Source of the DNA: Candidatus Promineofilum glycogenicum
GTDB taxonomy: Bacteria > Chloroflexota > Anaerolineae > Promineifilales > Promineifilaceae
Length of the DNA: 64,000 nt
Reading direction: 5' to 3'
Assembly: GCA_016707605.1 (NCBI GenBank)
Contig: JADJHJ010000001.1
Span: 744,001 to 808,000 of the forward strand
Made by a program: the position numbers and the translations under genes. The notes under the pieces are model-generated. The model was given only the letters and a program-made list of their open reading frames with translations. It ran no database searches and was not told the origin of the DNA. Every line of letters starts with the position of its first letter. Positions within the stretch are counted from its first letter, which is position 1. Of this stretch, positions 18,260 through 26,262 are shown in pieces.

Positions 18260-19296
18260 GTCGCTCCCCCCAGCGCGGCGCGGTAGACCTCGGCCGTCTG
18301 CTGCCCGATGTCGTCCCAATTGAGCCGGTCGGCAATGGTCAGCGCCGCGGCCGACATCTGCCCGCGGTCGGCGCGCTTGATGCCGGCCAGCGCCCGCGCC
18401 AGCCCGTCCGGGTCGCCCGACGGATAGACCAGCCCGGCCGCGCCGATAAGCTCCGGCATACAGCCCAAATCGGGGGCCACGACCGGCAGGCCATAGGACA
18501 GGGCCACCATGACCGAACTGGAGGTCAGAATGCGCTCGAACGGCGCGACCAGCGCGTCGGCCGCGGCCAGATAGAGCTGCACCTCGTCGTCAGGCACGTA
18601 GCCCACATGCAGACGGATGCGCCCGTCGGCCGCCGCCGCCCGCCGCAGCCGCCGCACGACGCCCGCGTCCCGGTCGCGCCCGGCGATGAGGGCCACGTCA
18701 GTCGGCGCGGCCGTGGCCCTGAACACCGCCGCGAAGCGCTCCAGCCCCTTGTAGGCGGCGATGTTGCCCAGCGTCAGCGTGACGAACGCCGCGCCGTCCA
18801 GCCCCAGCCGGGCGCGGGCCGTGGGCCGGTCGGCCGTGCCTGGATAGAGGCCGGCGTAGCTGCCGATGGGGATGACGGCCGTCGGGCCGCGGCGCGGGAA
18901 GCGGGCCAGCAATTCGCGCCGCCCGGCCTGGCAGTGGACGATGACCGCGTCGGCCTCGGCCATCATTTGGCGGCGGATGAGGACGTGCAGCGGGCGCAGG
19001 GCGTCGCGGTGGGGCAAGACGTTGTGGGCCGTCCAGACGAGGCGATAGCCCAATGCGCGCGCCAGCCGCAACTGGCGCAGAAAGGCGGCGACTTGCAACG
19101 GCGTGCGCCAGCGGGCCATGTACAGGCCGTAGAGCCAGTGGAAGTGGAGCAGGTCGGTCGTGGCCCGGTTGGCGCGCAGCCAGCCGGCCGAGGGCAGCCC
19201 CGGCAGCATCGTCACCTCGACCCCCTGCCGTGCCAGCCCCCCGGCCAGCAGCCGCTGATAAGGGTTGGCATAGACCGGCAAAAACGCGACTTTCAT
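18256..19296 (-). CDS. GT4-type glycosyltransferase
   Basis: Protein of 346 residues. KVAFLPVYANPYQRLLAGGL, LLHFHWLYGLY and VWTAHNVLPH in the first half and LGNIAAYKGLERFAAVF, YVPDDEVQLYLAAADALVAPF and SYGLPVVAPDLGCMPELIG in the second half match GT-B retaining enzymes similar to mannosyl- or glucuronosyltransferases of exopolysaccharide synthesis. It is translationally coupled to the next glycosyltransferase by a GTGA overlap. Confidence 0.83.
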   Translation of the reverse strand: MKVAFLPVYANPYQRLLAGGLARQGVEVTMLPGLPSAGWLRANRATTDLLHFHWLYGLYMARWRTPLQVAAFLRQLRLARALGYRLVWTAHNVLPHRDALRPLHVLIRRQMMAEADAVIVHCQAGRRELLARFPRRGPTAVIPIGSYAGLYPGTADRPTARARLGLDGAAFVTLTLGNIAAYKGLERFAAVFRATAAPTDVALIAGRDRDAGVVRRLRRAAAADGRIRLHVGYVPDDEVQLYLAAADALVAPFERILTSSSVMVALSYGLPVVAPDLGCMPELIGAAGLVYPSGDPDGLARALAGIKRADRGQMSAAALTIADRLNWDDIGQQTAEVYRAALGGAT

Positions 19297-19310
19297 GTCA
19301 GTCTAGTCAA

Positions 19311-19432
19311 GCTCACGCAAAGGCGCGAAGGGGCCAGGCCAGAAGAATGCGCCAAGCCGTTGGCAAGTGGGGGCGCTTTTGTGCATCTCTTTCTTCCTTT
19401 GCGCCTTAGCCCCTTCGCGCCTTTGCGTGAGC
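19311..19432. repeat. Family C hairpin (GCTCACGCAAAGGCGC type)
   Basis: GCTCACGCAAAGGCGCGAAGG at the left is mirrored by CCTTCGCGCCTTTGCGTGAGC at the right around an irregular interior. It separates two glycosyltransferase genes on the same strand. Confidence 0.88.
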
Positions 19433-19471
19433 CTCTTGTAACGTGTGTAAGCGATGGTTTCCTCTATTCGC

Positions 19472-20392
19472 CTACCGCATGTACATTCCACGCAATAGGG
19501 ATTCGGCAGTCAGGCGGGGCAGGACGAATGGGATACGCAGAGCGGCGGCCAGGGGGCGGGGGAGCGCGGCCGTGGCCCTGCGCCCGGCGGCGTCGAGCCG
19601 TCGCGTCTGCTGCACGATGTGGTTGGGATGCCACCACGCGCCATAGCGCCGCGTCACCCGCCCGTGCTCCAGTTGGCGCGGCAGGCCGCCTGTGCGCGTC
19701 AGCGCCGCCGGCTGGACGCGATAGAGGGCCAGGTCGCGCGGCAGATAGTGGAACGCGCCCCGCGCGTGGGCGCGAATGAACCACTCCCAATCGAATACCC
19801 AGCGCAGCGACTCATCCAGCGGGCCGGTCGCCTGCCACAGCGCCCGCCGCCAGAACGCCGCCGGCTGCAAGATCGGGTCGCGGTTGACCAGAGTGCGGCG
19901 GTCGAAGCGGCGGCGCACGAAGCGGCACGGCTCGATGGGCGCGCCCGCCTCGTCGATGTACCACCCCTCGCCATAGACCAGGGCCGCGTCCGGCTGGCCG
20001 GCGAACGCCTCGGCCGCCGCCCACAACGCGCCGGGCAAGTAAAGGTCATCGGCGTTGAGCCAGCACAGAATATCGCCGGTGGCCCCCGCCAGGCCGCGGT
20101 TGATGGCCTGCGCCGGGCCATCGTCGGGCGCGCTCGACCAACCGGCCAGCCACGGCTCGTAGCGCCGGATGACGTCGAGCGTGCCGTCGGTCGAGCCGCC
20201 GTCGACGATGACGTACTCCAGGTTGGGGTACTCCTGGAGTAGCACCGAGCGGATGGTCGCCTCGATGTACTGTCCCTGGTTGAACGACGGCGTGACGACT
20301 GTAATGCGCGGCGGCGCGGCCAATGTCGGCGGCAGCACGGCGGTCGACCAGGGCCAGCCGGCGCGGTCGGGTATGGTTGGCAACGGGGTCAC
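19472..20392 (-). CDS. GT2 glycosyltransferase
   Basis: Protein of 306 residues with a GT-A fold. ITVVTPSFNQGQYIEATIRS and EYVIVDGGSTDGT form the nucleotide site, and CWLNADDLYLPGA contains the metal-binding acidic pair. The ~110 C-terminal residues include WFIRAHARGAFHYLPRDLALYR, which is common in family 2 enzymes of O-antigen or exopolysaccharide loci. No membrane segment. Its ATG lies beside a 20-base sequence repeated at the end of the next gene upstream. Confidence 0.85.
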   Translation of the reverse strand: MTPLPTIPDRAGWPWSTAVLPPTLAAPPRITVVTPSFNQGQYIEATIRSVLLQEYPNLEYVIVDGGSTDGTLDVIRRYEPWLAGWSSAPDDGPAQAINRGLAGATGDILCWLNADDLYLPGALWAAAEAFAGQPDAALVYGEGWYIDEAGAPIEPCRFVRRRFDRRTLVNRDPILQPAAFWRRALWQATGPLDESLRWVFDWEWFIRAHARGAFHYLPRDLALYRVQPAALTRTGGLPRQLEHGRVTRRYGAWWHPNHIVQQTRRLDAAGRRATAALPRPLAAALRIPFVLPRLTAESLLRGMYMR

Positions 20393-20482
20393 GGCTTCAC
20401 CATATGCCTGGTTCCCTCGCCCTTTGGGAGAGGGTTAGGGAGAGGGGTGTCGGGCAGATGGGTCATGGCTTCACCATGTGCC
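20389..20482. repeat. Family E repeat flanked by 20-base direct repeats
   Basis: TCACGGCTTCACCATATGCC (20389-20408) and TCATGGCTTCACCATGTGCC (20463-20482) match at 18 of 20 positions and bracket a family E element (20410-20446). The right copy is the 3' end of the upstream GT2 gene, so the left copy looks like a duplicated gene end, as expected if the element arrived by insertion with target duplication. Confidence 0.7.
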
Positions 20483-21377
20483 AGAGCGTGCGCGCGTCTA
20501 CAGCGCGGTGGTAGGCCAGGCTGCGCCGGTAGTAGCCGAGGGCCGCGGCGCGAAAGCCGGGTGTCCGCCGCAGGGCCACGTCCAGCGCCGCCCGCCGCAG
20601 CAGCTTGGCCCGCCAGCGCCGCAGCCCGGCCATTACACCCCCCTCGTCGCGCTCCAGCTGGGCGATGAGATCGGCGTACTTGCCCTCAACGTGGTCGACG
20701 GCCGCCAGATGGGCCTCCACACCCCGGCTCGACAGCCCCGCGCCGTGGCGGCGGTACTCGCTGAGCACTTCGTCCACGTAGGCGTAGCGGCCGACCTGTT
20801 GCGCCTGCCGGATGCGGGCGTCCCAATCGCCATAGATGGCGAAGGACGGGTCGTAGCCGCCGGCCGCCCGCCACAGCGCCGTGGGCACGAGTTCGGCGCG
20901 GAAGAGCGTCGTGCGCGGCATAGCCAGCGTCAGCACCTGGCGCAACAGCCGCCCTTCCGGCGGTCGCTGCCCGTCGGCCCAGATGAAGAGGGGGCGGCCG
21001 TCGCCGTCGGTGAAGACGAAGTTGTCGAAGACAGCGTCGGGGTGATCCGGCGCGTTGAGGCGATCCAGCGCCCGCGCCAGCTTCGCCGGCCGCCAGCGGT
21101 CGTCACCGTCGAGAAAAGCCAGGTAGTCGCCGCTGGCCGCGGCGATGACGTGGTTGCGGGCGGCGTTGGGGCCGCCGTTGCGCGACAGCAGGAGGGGGCG
21201 GATGAGGTCGGGGTGGCGGCCGGCATAGGCGGCGATGAGTTGCGGCGAGTCGTCGGTCGAGGCGTCGTCCACAATCAGGATTTCGGCCGGCGGCGCGGTC
21301 TGGGCCAGCACGCTGTCGACGGCCTGGATCAGGTAGTCGCGCTGGTTGTAGGAAGTGATGCCGACGGTGACGTTCAT
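20463..21377 (-). CDS. GT2 glycosyltransferase
   Basis: Protein of 304 residues. VTVGITSYNQRDYLIQAVDS, ILIVDDASTDDSPQLIAAY and LAFLDGDDRW are the nucleotide and metal motifs of family 2 inverting transferases. The C-terminal third is helical and positively charged (MAGLRRWRAKLLRRAALDVAL), possibly membrane-associated. It lies between the flippase and another GT2 gene on the same strand. Confidence 0.85.
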   Translation of the reverse strand: MNVTVGITSYNQRDYLIQAVDSVLAQTAPPAEILIVDDASTDDSPQLIAAYAGRHPDLIRPLLLSRNGGPNAARNHVIAAASGDYLAFLDGDDRWRPAKLARALDRLNAPDHPDAVFDNFVFTDGDGRPLFIWADGQRPPEGRLLRQVLTLAMPRTTLFRAELVPTALWRAAGGYDPSFAIYGDWDARIRQAQQVGRYAYVDEVLSEYRRHGAGLSSRGVEAHLAAVDHVEGKYADLIAQLERDEGGVMAGLRRWRAKLLRRAALDVALRRTPGFRAAALGYYRRSLAYHRAVDARTLWHMVKP

Positions 21378-21386
21378 AAGCGTAAT

Positions 21387-21586
21387 GGAACCACAGATTG
21401 CACAGATTTGGAAGACTCACGCAAAGGCGCTAAGGGGCCAAGGCGCAAAGAAGAAAAGCTCACGCAAAGACGCGAAGTTCGCAAAGCCAAGAAGAATTCT
21501 TAGCTTTGCGAACTTGTGTCTTTGCGTGAGATCACCTTCTTCCTTTCTTCCTTTGCGCCTTCGCCCCTTAGCGCCTTTGCGTGAGC
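21387..21586. repeat. Nested family C hairpins with a family B fragment
   Basis: A left-arm-only family B fragment (GGAACCACAGATTGCACAG) is followed by an outer family C pair and, inside it, a second complete family C pair centred on AAGAATTCTT. The right outer arm encodes the last residues and TAA stop (21568-21570) of the flippase gene, whose tail reads ELTQRR. Confidence 0.88.
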
Positions 21587-23016
21587 TCTCTACCCATGTC
21601 GCGCAACGTCCGCCCCTCCAGCGCCAGCAATAGTGCCAGGAAGACAGCGACATAGGCCACCCCCTTCACCCCGCCGCTCAGCCAGTCGTTGCCGCAAATC
21701 CCCGGCGCGGCGCGGCAGGCCAGCCACAGCCCGCCCAGCGCCGCCGCCGCGCCAACGGCCAGGGCCAGCAGCGGCGCGCCGAACAGTCGCCGGGCGGAGA
21801 AGTCTACGTGGGGGCGGGCGCGGCCGAGCAGCCAGACCAGCCCGATGAGCAGCACGCCGTCGACCACCAGGGCCACGCCGGTGATGCCCCAGCGCGACCC
21901 CAGCGTGAACAGTCCGACGACCATCACCGCCAGTTGCACCAGCCGCACGCGCACGACTTGCTCCGGCCGGCCGACGGCCACGAACAGGCTGCTGACCGTC
22001 ACGCGGATAGGGTCGAGCAGGGTGAAAACGGCCATGAGGCGAAAGGCGGGAACCATCGGCAGCCAGCGCTCGCCCAGGGCCAGCCGCGTGAACTCCGGCG
22101 CGACCAGCACCAGCAGCCCGCCCAACAGGAAGCCGCTGCGCACCAGCAGGGCATTGGTGCGAAAGAAGGCCCGCGACAGCCCCGGCCGGTCGCCCTTCAG
22201 CTCGGCGTACGTGCCGCCGGCCACGGCGTTGACCGGCATGGCCAGCAGGCGGCGCGGGTAGGTGGCGAAGGTGTAGGCGCGGGAGTAGAGGCCCAGCGCG
22301 TGCGCCCCCAGATAGCTGCCCGTCCACAGGTCATCGAGGTTGTCCAGCGCCTCGCTGAGGGCCGACTCGGCCATCGCCCGGCTGCCGAAGCGCAGGTAGT
22401 AGCGCATCGTGTCGGCCGCCCAGAGCAGCCGCGGACGCCACACCGGCCGCCACAGGTAGAACACGACGACAGCCAGAACCAGCGTCACCACGTCCGTCGC
22501 CAGTAGCGCCCACAATCCATAGCCGCGCGCCGCCAAGATCACAGCGGCGATGGTCGTGGCGAGGGCCGTCAGCAAATCGAGCAGCGCCAGCCGCCGGTGC
22601 TGCACGCGGCGGACGAGGATCGCCTTGGGGGTGTCAACGAGATACAACCCGGCAAAGGCCACGGCCAGCACGAGCAGCGCCAGGCGCAGCGCCCCCTCGG
22701 CCAGCCAGGCAGTCAATGCCAGCAGCGCCGCCAGCCAGACGGCCGTCAGCAGTAGCCGCAGGGTGAAGTGGACGGCGGCGGCGTGGCTTTCGTCGGCCGT
22801 CTCAGTCGTGCGGTGGAGAAAGGCGCTGCCCATGCCCCATTGGGGCAGGATGCCGCTGAGGGTGACGATGGCCGTGGCCAGGGCGTAGACGCCAAACGTC
22901 TCGACCGGCAGGAGGCGGGCCAGCAGAATGGCGCGGGCCAGCAGGACGGCGATCTTGAGCAGGTTCGTGCCCAGGTTCCACGAAACGGCGGCAACGGCGC
23001 GCTGGGCGAGGCTCAT
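21568..23016 (-). CDS. Polysaccharide/lipopolysaccharide flippase (Wzx-like, MOP superfamily)
   Basis: Protein of 482 residues with about 12 to 14 predicted membrane helices and the N-terminal pattern SLAQRAVAAVSWNLGTNLLKIA, typical of polysaccharide export proteins (Polysacc_synt type). RLLPVETFGVYALATAIVTL is the conserved early loop. It should move lipid-linked repeat units across the membrane for the glycan built by the neighbouring transferases. Its final LTQRR residues come from a family C repeat that has replaced the original gene end. Confidence 0.87.
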   Translation of the reverse strand: MSLAQRAVAAVSWNLGTNLLKIAVLLARAILLARLLPVETFGVYALATAIVTLSGILPQWGMGSAFLHRTTETADESHAAAVHFTLRLLLTAVWLAALLALTAWLAEGALRLALLVLAVAFAGLYLVDTPKAILVRRVQHRRLALLDLLTALATTIAAVILAARGYGLWALLATDVVTLVLAVVVFYLWRPVWRPRLLWAADTMRYYLRFGSRAMAESALSEALDNLDDLWTGSYLGAHALGLYSRAYTFATYPRRLLAMPVNAVAGGTYAELKGDRPGLSRAFFRTNALLVRSGFLLGGLLVLVAPEFTRLALGERWLPMVPAFRLMAVFTLLDPIRVTVSSLFVAVGRPEQVVRVRLVQLAVMVVGLFTLGSRWGITGVALVVDGVLLIGLVWLLGRARPHVDFSARRLFGAPLLALAVGAAAALGGLWLACRAAPGICGNDWLSGGVKGVAYVAVFLALLLALEGRTLRDMGRELTQRR

Positions 23017-23021
23017 TTTAT

Positions 23022-23107
23022 GAAAGAAGAAACCACAGATTACGCAGATTCCACAGATTAGGTTCTGCTAATCTGTGAAATCTGCGTAATCTGTGGTTTC
23101 TTTCTTA
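23022..23107. repeat. Family B hairpin (AACCACAGATTACGCAGATT type)
   Basis: GAAAGAAGAAACCACAGATT and its mirrored right arm form a nearly perfect stem of about 36 bp around a short TTCTGC loop. The stop codon of the GDP-fucose synthase-like gene lies at its right edge. Confidence 0.9.
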
Positions 23108-24067
23108 TAGTTCTGAAACGGTCGCCGGTTCGGCCAGGGTCTGCCGATACCACTCCACCGTGCGGCGCAGCCCCTCGTCGAAGTCGGTCGTGGCCCGGAA
23201 GCCGAAGCGCTCGGCGGCGCGGTCGGTGTTCAGCGCCCGGCGCGGCTGGCCGTTGGGCTGGGTCGTGTCCCAGACGATTTGGCCGGTGAAGCCGGTGTGG
23301 CGGGCGATGGTCGTCAGCAGGTCGCGGATGCTGATCTCGAAGCCGGAGCCGAGATTGACCGGCTCGCTGTCGTCATACCGCTCGGCGGCCAGGGCGATGC
23401 CCTCGGCGGCGTCGGCGACGTAGAGGAACTCGCGCGTCGGCGAGCCGTCGCCCCAGGCCTCGATGGTCTCGTCGCCGCGCTCGGCCGCTTCCAGGCACTT
23501 GCGGATGAGGGCGGGGATGACGTGCGAGGTCTCCGGGTCGAAGTTGTCGCGCGGGCCGTAGAGGTTGACCGGCAGCAGGAAGATGGAGTTGTAGCCGTAC
23601 TGCTGGCGGTAGGCCTGGCTCTGCACCAGCAGCATCTTCTTGGCCAGCCCATAGGGGGCGTTGGTCTCCTCCGGGTAGCCGTTCCACAGCTCTTCCTCGC
23701 GGAAGGGGATGGGCGTGAACTTGGGATAGGCGCAGACGGTGCCGATGGCCACGAACTTGGCCACGCCGGCCTGCCAGCTTTCGTGCAGCAGTTGTGCGCC
23801 CATCATCAGGTTGTCGTAGAAGAAGTCGGCCGGGTGGGCGCGGTTGGCCCCGATGCCGCCGACGGAGGCGGCCAGGTGGATGACCAGCGTCGGCCGGGCG
23901 TCGTGGAGCAGGTCGAGAATGGCCTGGCGCTGGCGCAGGTCATAGCTCTCGCGCACGGGCACGAAGATGTCGGCCGGGTTGCGCCGCTCCAGCGCGGCCA
24001 CGAGGTGGCGGCCCAGAAAGCCCGCGCCGCCGGTGACGACGACGCGCTGTTGGCTCCAATCGATCAT
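23105..24067 (-). CDS. fcl: GDP-L-fucose synthase-like NAD-dependent epimerase/reductase
   Basis: Protein of 320 residues, the usual length. The cofactor loop is VVVTGGAGFLGRHLV (residues ~9-23); the catalytic YxxxK is YGLAKK after GTVCAYPKFTPIPFREEELW, a segment characteristic of GDP-fucose synthase; YGPRDNFDPETSHVIPALIRK is also diagnostic. It would convert GDP-4-keto-6-deoxymannose to GDP-L-fucose using NADPH. No GDP-mannose 4,6-dehydratase gene is in the window. Four-base overlap with udk upstream. Confidence 0.87.
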   Translation of the reverse strand: MIDWSQQRVVVTGGAGFLGRHLVAALERRNPADIFVPVRESYDLRQRQAILDLLHDARPTLVIHLAASVGGIGANRAHPADFFYDNLMMGAQLLHESWQAGVAKFVAIGTVCAYPKFTPIPFREEELWNGYPEETNAPYGLAKKMLLVQSQAYRQQYGYNSIFLLPVNLYGPRDNFDPETSHVIPALIRKCLEAAERGDETIEAWGDGSPTREFLYVADAAEGIALAAERYDDSEPVNLGSGFEISIRDLLTTIARHTGFTGQIVWDTTQPNGQPRRALNTDRAAERFGFRATTDFDEGLRRTVEWYRQTLAEPATVSEL

Positions 24068-24750
24068 GACGGGATTTCCTCCTCGGCCGACTCCTCACGC
24101 ACGCGTAGGAGCATTTGCAGCCGGCTGACGACCATCTCCATCGCCACGCGGTTGTGGCCGCCGCCGGGGATGATGACGTCGGCGTAGCGTTTGCTCGGCT
24201 CGACAAACTTGAGGTGCATCGGCCGGACGGTGTCGAGGTACTGTTGGACAACGGAGTCGAGCGAACGGCCGCGGTCGTGCATGTCGCGCTGCAAGCGGCG
24301 GATGAAGCGCACGTCGGAGTCGGTGTCGACGTAGACCTTGATGTCCATGAGATCGCGCAACTTGCGCTTGGTGAAGATGAGAATGCCGTCCACCAGGATA
24401 ATCGGCGCCGGCTCGACCAGAATCGTGTCGTCGGTGCGGCGGTGGGTGGTGAAGTCGTAGACGGGCACGTGGACGGGCGCGCCGACGAGCAGGTCTTTGA
24501 TGTGGCGCACCAGCAGCTTGGTCTCCAGCGAGTCGGGGTGGTCGTAGTTCAGCCGCGCCCGCTCCTCAAAGGGCAGGTCGCGGCGGTCGCGGTAGTAGGC
24601 GTCGTGGGGCAGATAGGCCATCTGCGACGCGCCGACCGCCTCCAGCACGGCGCGGGCTACGGTTGTCTTGCCGGAAGCCGTGCCCCCGGCCACGCCAAAG
24701 ACGATGGGCTTAAACTTGAGCGGTGAGGTCATTTCTGCGGTCATAGTCAT
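24064..24750 (-). CDS. udk: Uridine kinase
   Basis: About 228 residues. P-loop GVAGGTASGKTTVA, then LPHDAYYRD, YDHPDSLETKLL and YDFTTHRR, all typical of uridine/cytidine kinase. It phosphorylates uridine and cytidine in pyrimidine salvage. The frame stays open to 24825 through a tRNA terminator, but that part is not protein-like; ATG 24750 (or 24744) with GGAGCG upstream is preferred. Its stop overlaps the fcl start (ATGA), linking nucleoside salvage to the glycan cluster by position only. Confidence 0.9.
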   Translation of the reverse strand: MTMTAEMTSPLKFKPIVFGVAGGTASGKTTVARAVLEAVGASQMAYLPHDAYYRDRRDLPFEERARLNYDHPDSLETKLLVRHIKDLLVGAPVHVPVYDFTTHRRTDDTILVEPAPIILVDGILIFTKRKLRDLMDIKVYVDTDSDVRFIRRLQRDMHDRGRSLDSVVQQYLDTVRPMHLKFVEPSKRYADVIIPGGGHNRVAMEMVVSRLQMLLRVREESAEEEIPS

Positions 24751-24780
24751 GCCAGACACTGCGCTCCGTGACGACCCAAC

Positions 24781-24806
24781 AAAAAAGCCCTGGTAGCTCC
24801 AGGGCT
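24781..24806 (-). terminator. Rho-independent terminator of tRNA-Thr
   Basis: On the minus strand AAGCCCTGG, a five-base loop and CCAGGGCTT are followed by a T run. It lies ten bases after the tRNA-Thr 3' end and before udk. This is one of the few classic terminators in the window. Confidence 0.88.
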
Positions 24807-24815
24807 TGTCGGTTG

Positions 24816-24888
24816 AGCCACCCATCGGAGTTGAACCGATAACCTATCGCTTACGAAGCGATCGCTCTGCCGATTGAGCTAGGGTGGC
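24816..24888 (-). tRNA. tRNA-Thr (CGT)
   Basis: Acceptor GCCACCC pairs with GGGTGGC; the T arm is ATCGGTTCAACTCCGAT; the anticodon stem ATCGC/GCGAT encloses TTCGTAA, giving anticodon CGT for ACG codons. Discriminator T; CCA is not encoded. Confidence 0.95.
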
Positions 24889-25016
24889 ATCGTGAGCCGA
24901 ATTATAGCAGGGTCGTGGCGGACGGCAAACCCGGGGTAGAGCTTTTGCGCGGACACACTTGCTCAGCCGTCGCCAATATGGTAATATCCCCTTGCGCGCT
25001 CAAGTGAGCCGCTCAT

Positions 25017-25090
25017 GGCGGGTGTGGTGTAGGGGTTAACACGTCTGGTTGTGGCCCAGAAGATCATGGGTTCAAGTCCCATCACTCGCC
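25017..25090 (+). tRNA. tRNA-His (GTG)
   Basis: Extra 5' G (25017) opposite C73 is the hallmark of tRNA-His. Acceptor GCGGGTG pairs with CACTCGC with one G-U pair. Anticodon loop TTGTGGC gives GTG. CCA is encoded at 25091-25093. Confidence 0.96.
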
Positions 25091-25106
25091 CCACAACGTT
25101 CGTCCC

Positions 25107-25134
25107 GTAGGGGCGGGTCTTAGACCCGCCCCTC
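25107..25134 (+). terminator. Hairpin after tRNA-His (family F repeat)
   Basis: GGGGCGGGTCTTAGACCCGCCCC is a strong hairpin 14 bases after the tRNA-His CCA, followed by TCTTT. Essentially the same sequence occurs at 42878-42906 after the second S41 peptidase gene, so it is a repeat that may double as terminator. Confidence 0.65.
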
Positions 25135-25168
25135 TTTGCTATCAACTGGCAACCGACAACTTCTTCAA

Positions 25169-25242
25169 GCGCCCGTAGCTCAATTGGACAGAGCAATAGC
25201 CTTCGAAGCTATTGGTTGGGGGTTCGAGCCCCTCCGGGCGTA
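25169..25242 (+). tRNA. tRNA-Arg (TCG)
   Basis: Acceptor GCGCCCG pairs with CGGGCGT (G1-U72 wobble). Anticodon loop CTTCGAA in stem ATAGC/GCTAT gives TCG for CGA codons. T arm GGGGGTTCGAGCCCCTC. CCA encoded at 25243-25245. Confidence 0.95.
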
Positions 25243-25245
25243 CCA

Positions 25246-25659
25246 AAACAGGGACCAGGGGTTAGGGATTAGGGGCCAGGGGAAGAGGGCCTTAGCCATT
25301 GCCAACCCCGTACCAATGGCTGGGAGCAGTTACGCCAAAATACGTATTGACCTATGGCCCTCATTTCGTTTACACTGCCATTACTCAAGGACGCCCGACT
25401 GTTTACTATTAGAGTCAGGCATCTAATGAGGATCGGGAAGCTCCAAGGAATTGGACGACCCTTACCAAGCTCAGTCAGCCCGATGACGCTTCGAGCGTCA
25501 GTAGAGCCGAAAGGCACCTACAGTTAATCAGTTAGCTGGGGCGACGAGCACTCGATACGTTTCATCGTCGAGAACAGAAGGGAACTTCTGGGACGAACAG
25601 ATGCAAGTCGTAACGAGAGAACCAGGAGAAATCCGGTATATGGTAAGCGAGTCAGAAGG
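25246..25659 (+). other. Gene-free stretch with lower GC and several short stem-loops
   Basis: The first ~45 bases are a half copy of the family D repeat (CAGGGGTTAGGGATTAGGGG). From about 25380 the sequence is near 50% GC, well below its surroundings, and no frame looks like protein. It contains small hairpins: GACGCT-TCG-AGCGTC (25485-25499), CTCGA...TCGAG around 25550-25573, CAGAAGGGAACTTCTG with a GGAA tetraloop, and ACC...GGT near 25620. This could be a structured RNA downstream of the tRNAs, but I cannot match it to a known class. No promoter is clear. Confidence 0.35.
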
Positions 25660-26262
25660 TTACTTGGAGCTCCCCTTTTTTTCGCTCTCCCCCGGTGAGA
25701 AGGCGTCGGCCTTCAGCAACCCCACAAACGGTAGATTGCGATACAGCTCGCGGTAGTCCAACCCATAGCCGACGACGAAGCGATCCGGCAGGTCGAATCC
25801 CTTGTAGTGAATCGGCGTGCGTATCAGCCGCCGCGACCCCTTGTCGAACATGGCGCAGACGTGCAACGTCGCCGGCTCGCGGCTGCGCAGATTGCGTAGC
25901 AAGTAGTTGAGCGTCAGCCCTGTATCTACCACGTCCTCGACGAAGAGCACGTGCCGGCCGCCGATGGCTGAGTCGAGGTCTTTCTGGATGCGCACTACGC
26001 CGTTGCGGCGCGACTCGGCGCTGTAGCTGGCGATGGCCATGAAATCGACTTCGATGGGGATGGTGATGGCCCGCGCCAGGTCGGCCAAGAACGGGAAGAC
26101 GCCCTTCAGCACGCCGACCAGCAGGGGGTGGCAGCCCTCGTAGTCGCGCGAGATGGCCGCGCCCAGTTCCAGCACGCGGGCCTGAATCTGCTCGGCGCTG
26201 AACAGGATTTCGCTGATGTTGCCCATCAACTGCTGATAGGCGACGGGGGAGGGGAAGGTCAT
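25660..26262 (-). CDS. hpt: Hypoxanthine phosphoribosyltransferase
   Basis: About 200 residues from ATG 26262; a second ATG at 26225 (MGNISEILFS) matches the usual family start. VGVLKGVFPFLADL, FMAIASYS, and the PRPP loop VLFVEDVVDTGLTLNYLL are diagnostic. It salvages hypoxanthine and guanine to IMP and GMP. Its ATG overlaps the stop of the upstream small gene (ATGA), so the two are co-translated. The C-terminal KKGSSK tail is slightly longer than average. Confidence 0.93.
   Translation of the reverse strand: MTFPSPVAYQQLMGNISEILFSAEQIQARVLELGAAISRDYEGCHPLLVGVLKGVFPFLADLARAITIPIEVDFMAIASYSAESRRNGVVRIQKDLDSAIGGRHVLFVEDVVDTGLTLNYLLRNLRSREPATLHVCAMFDKGSRRLIRTPIHYKGFDLPDRFVVGYGLDYRELYRNLPFVGLLKADAFSPGESEKKGSSK

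Noticed and set aside
24751..24825. Extended N-terminus of uridine kinase
   Set aside because: The open frame runs through the tRNA-Thr terminator and the tRNA 3' end, so it is not coding there; a start at 24750 or 24744 is used instead.
25269..25517. Minus-strand frame of 82 codons after tRNA-Arg
   Set aside because: Starts in a repeat fragment and overlaps the stem-loop region; no family resemblance or ribosome binding site.
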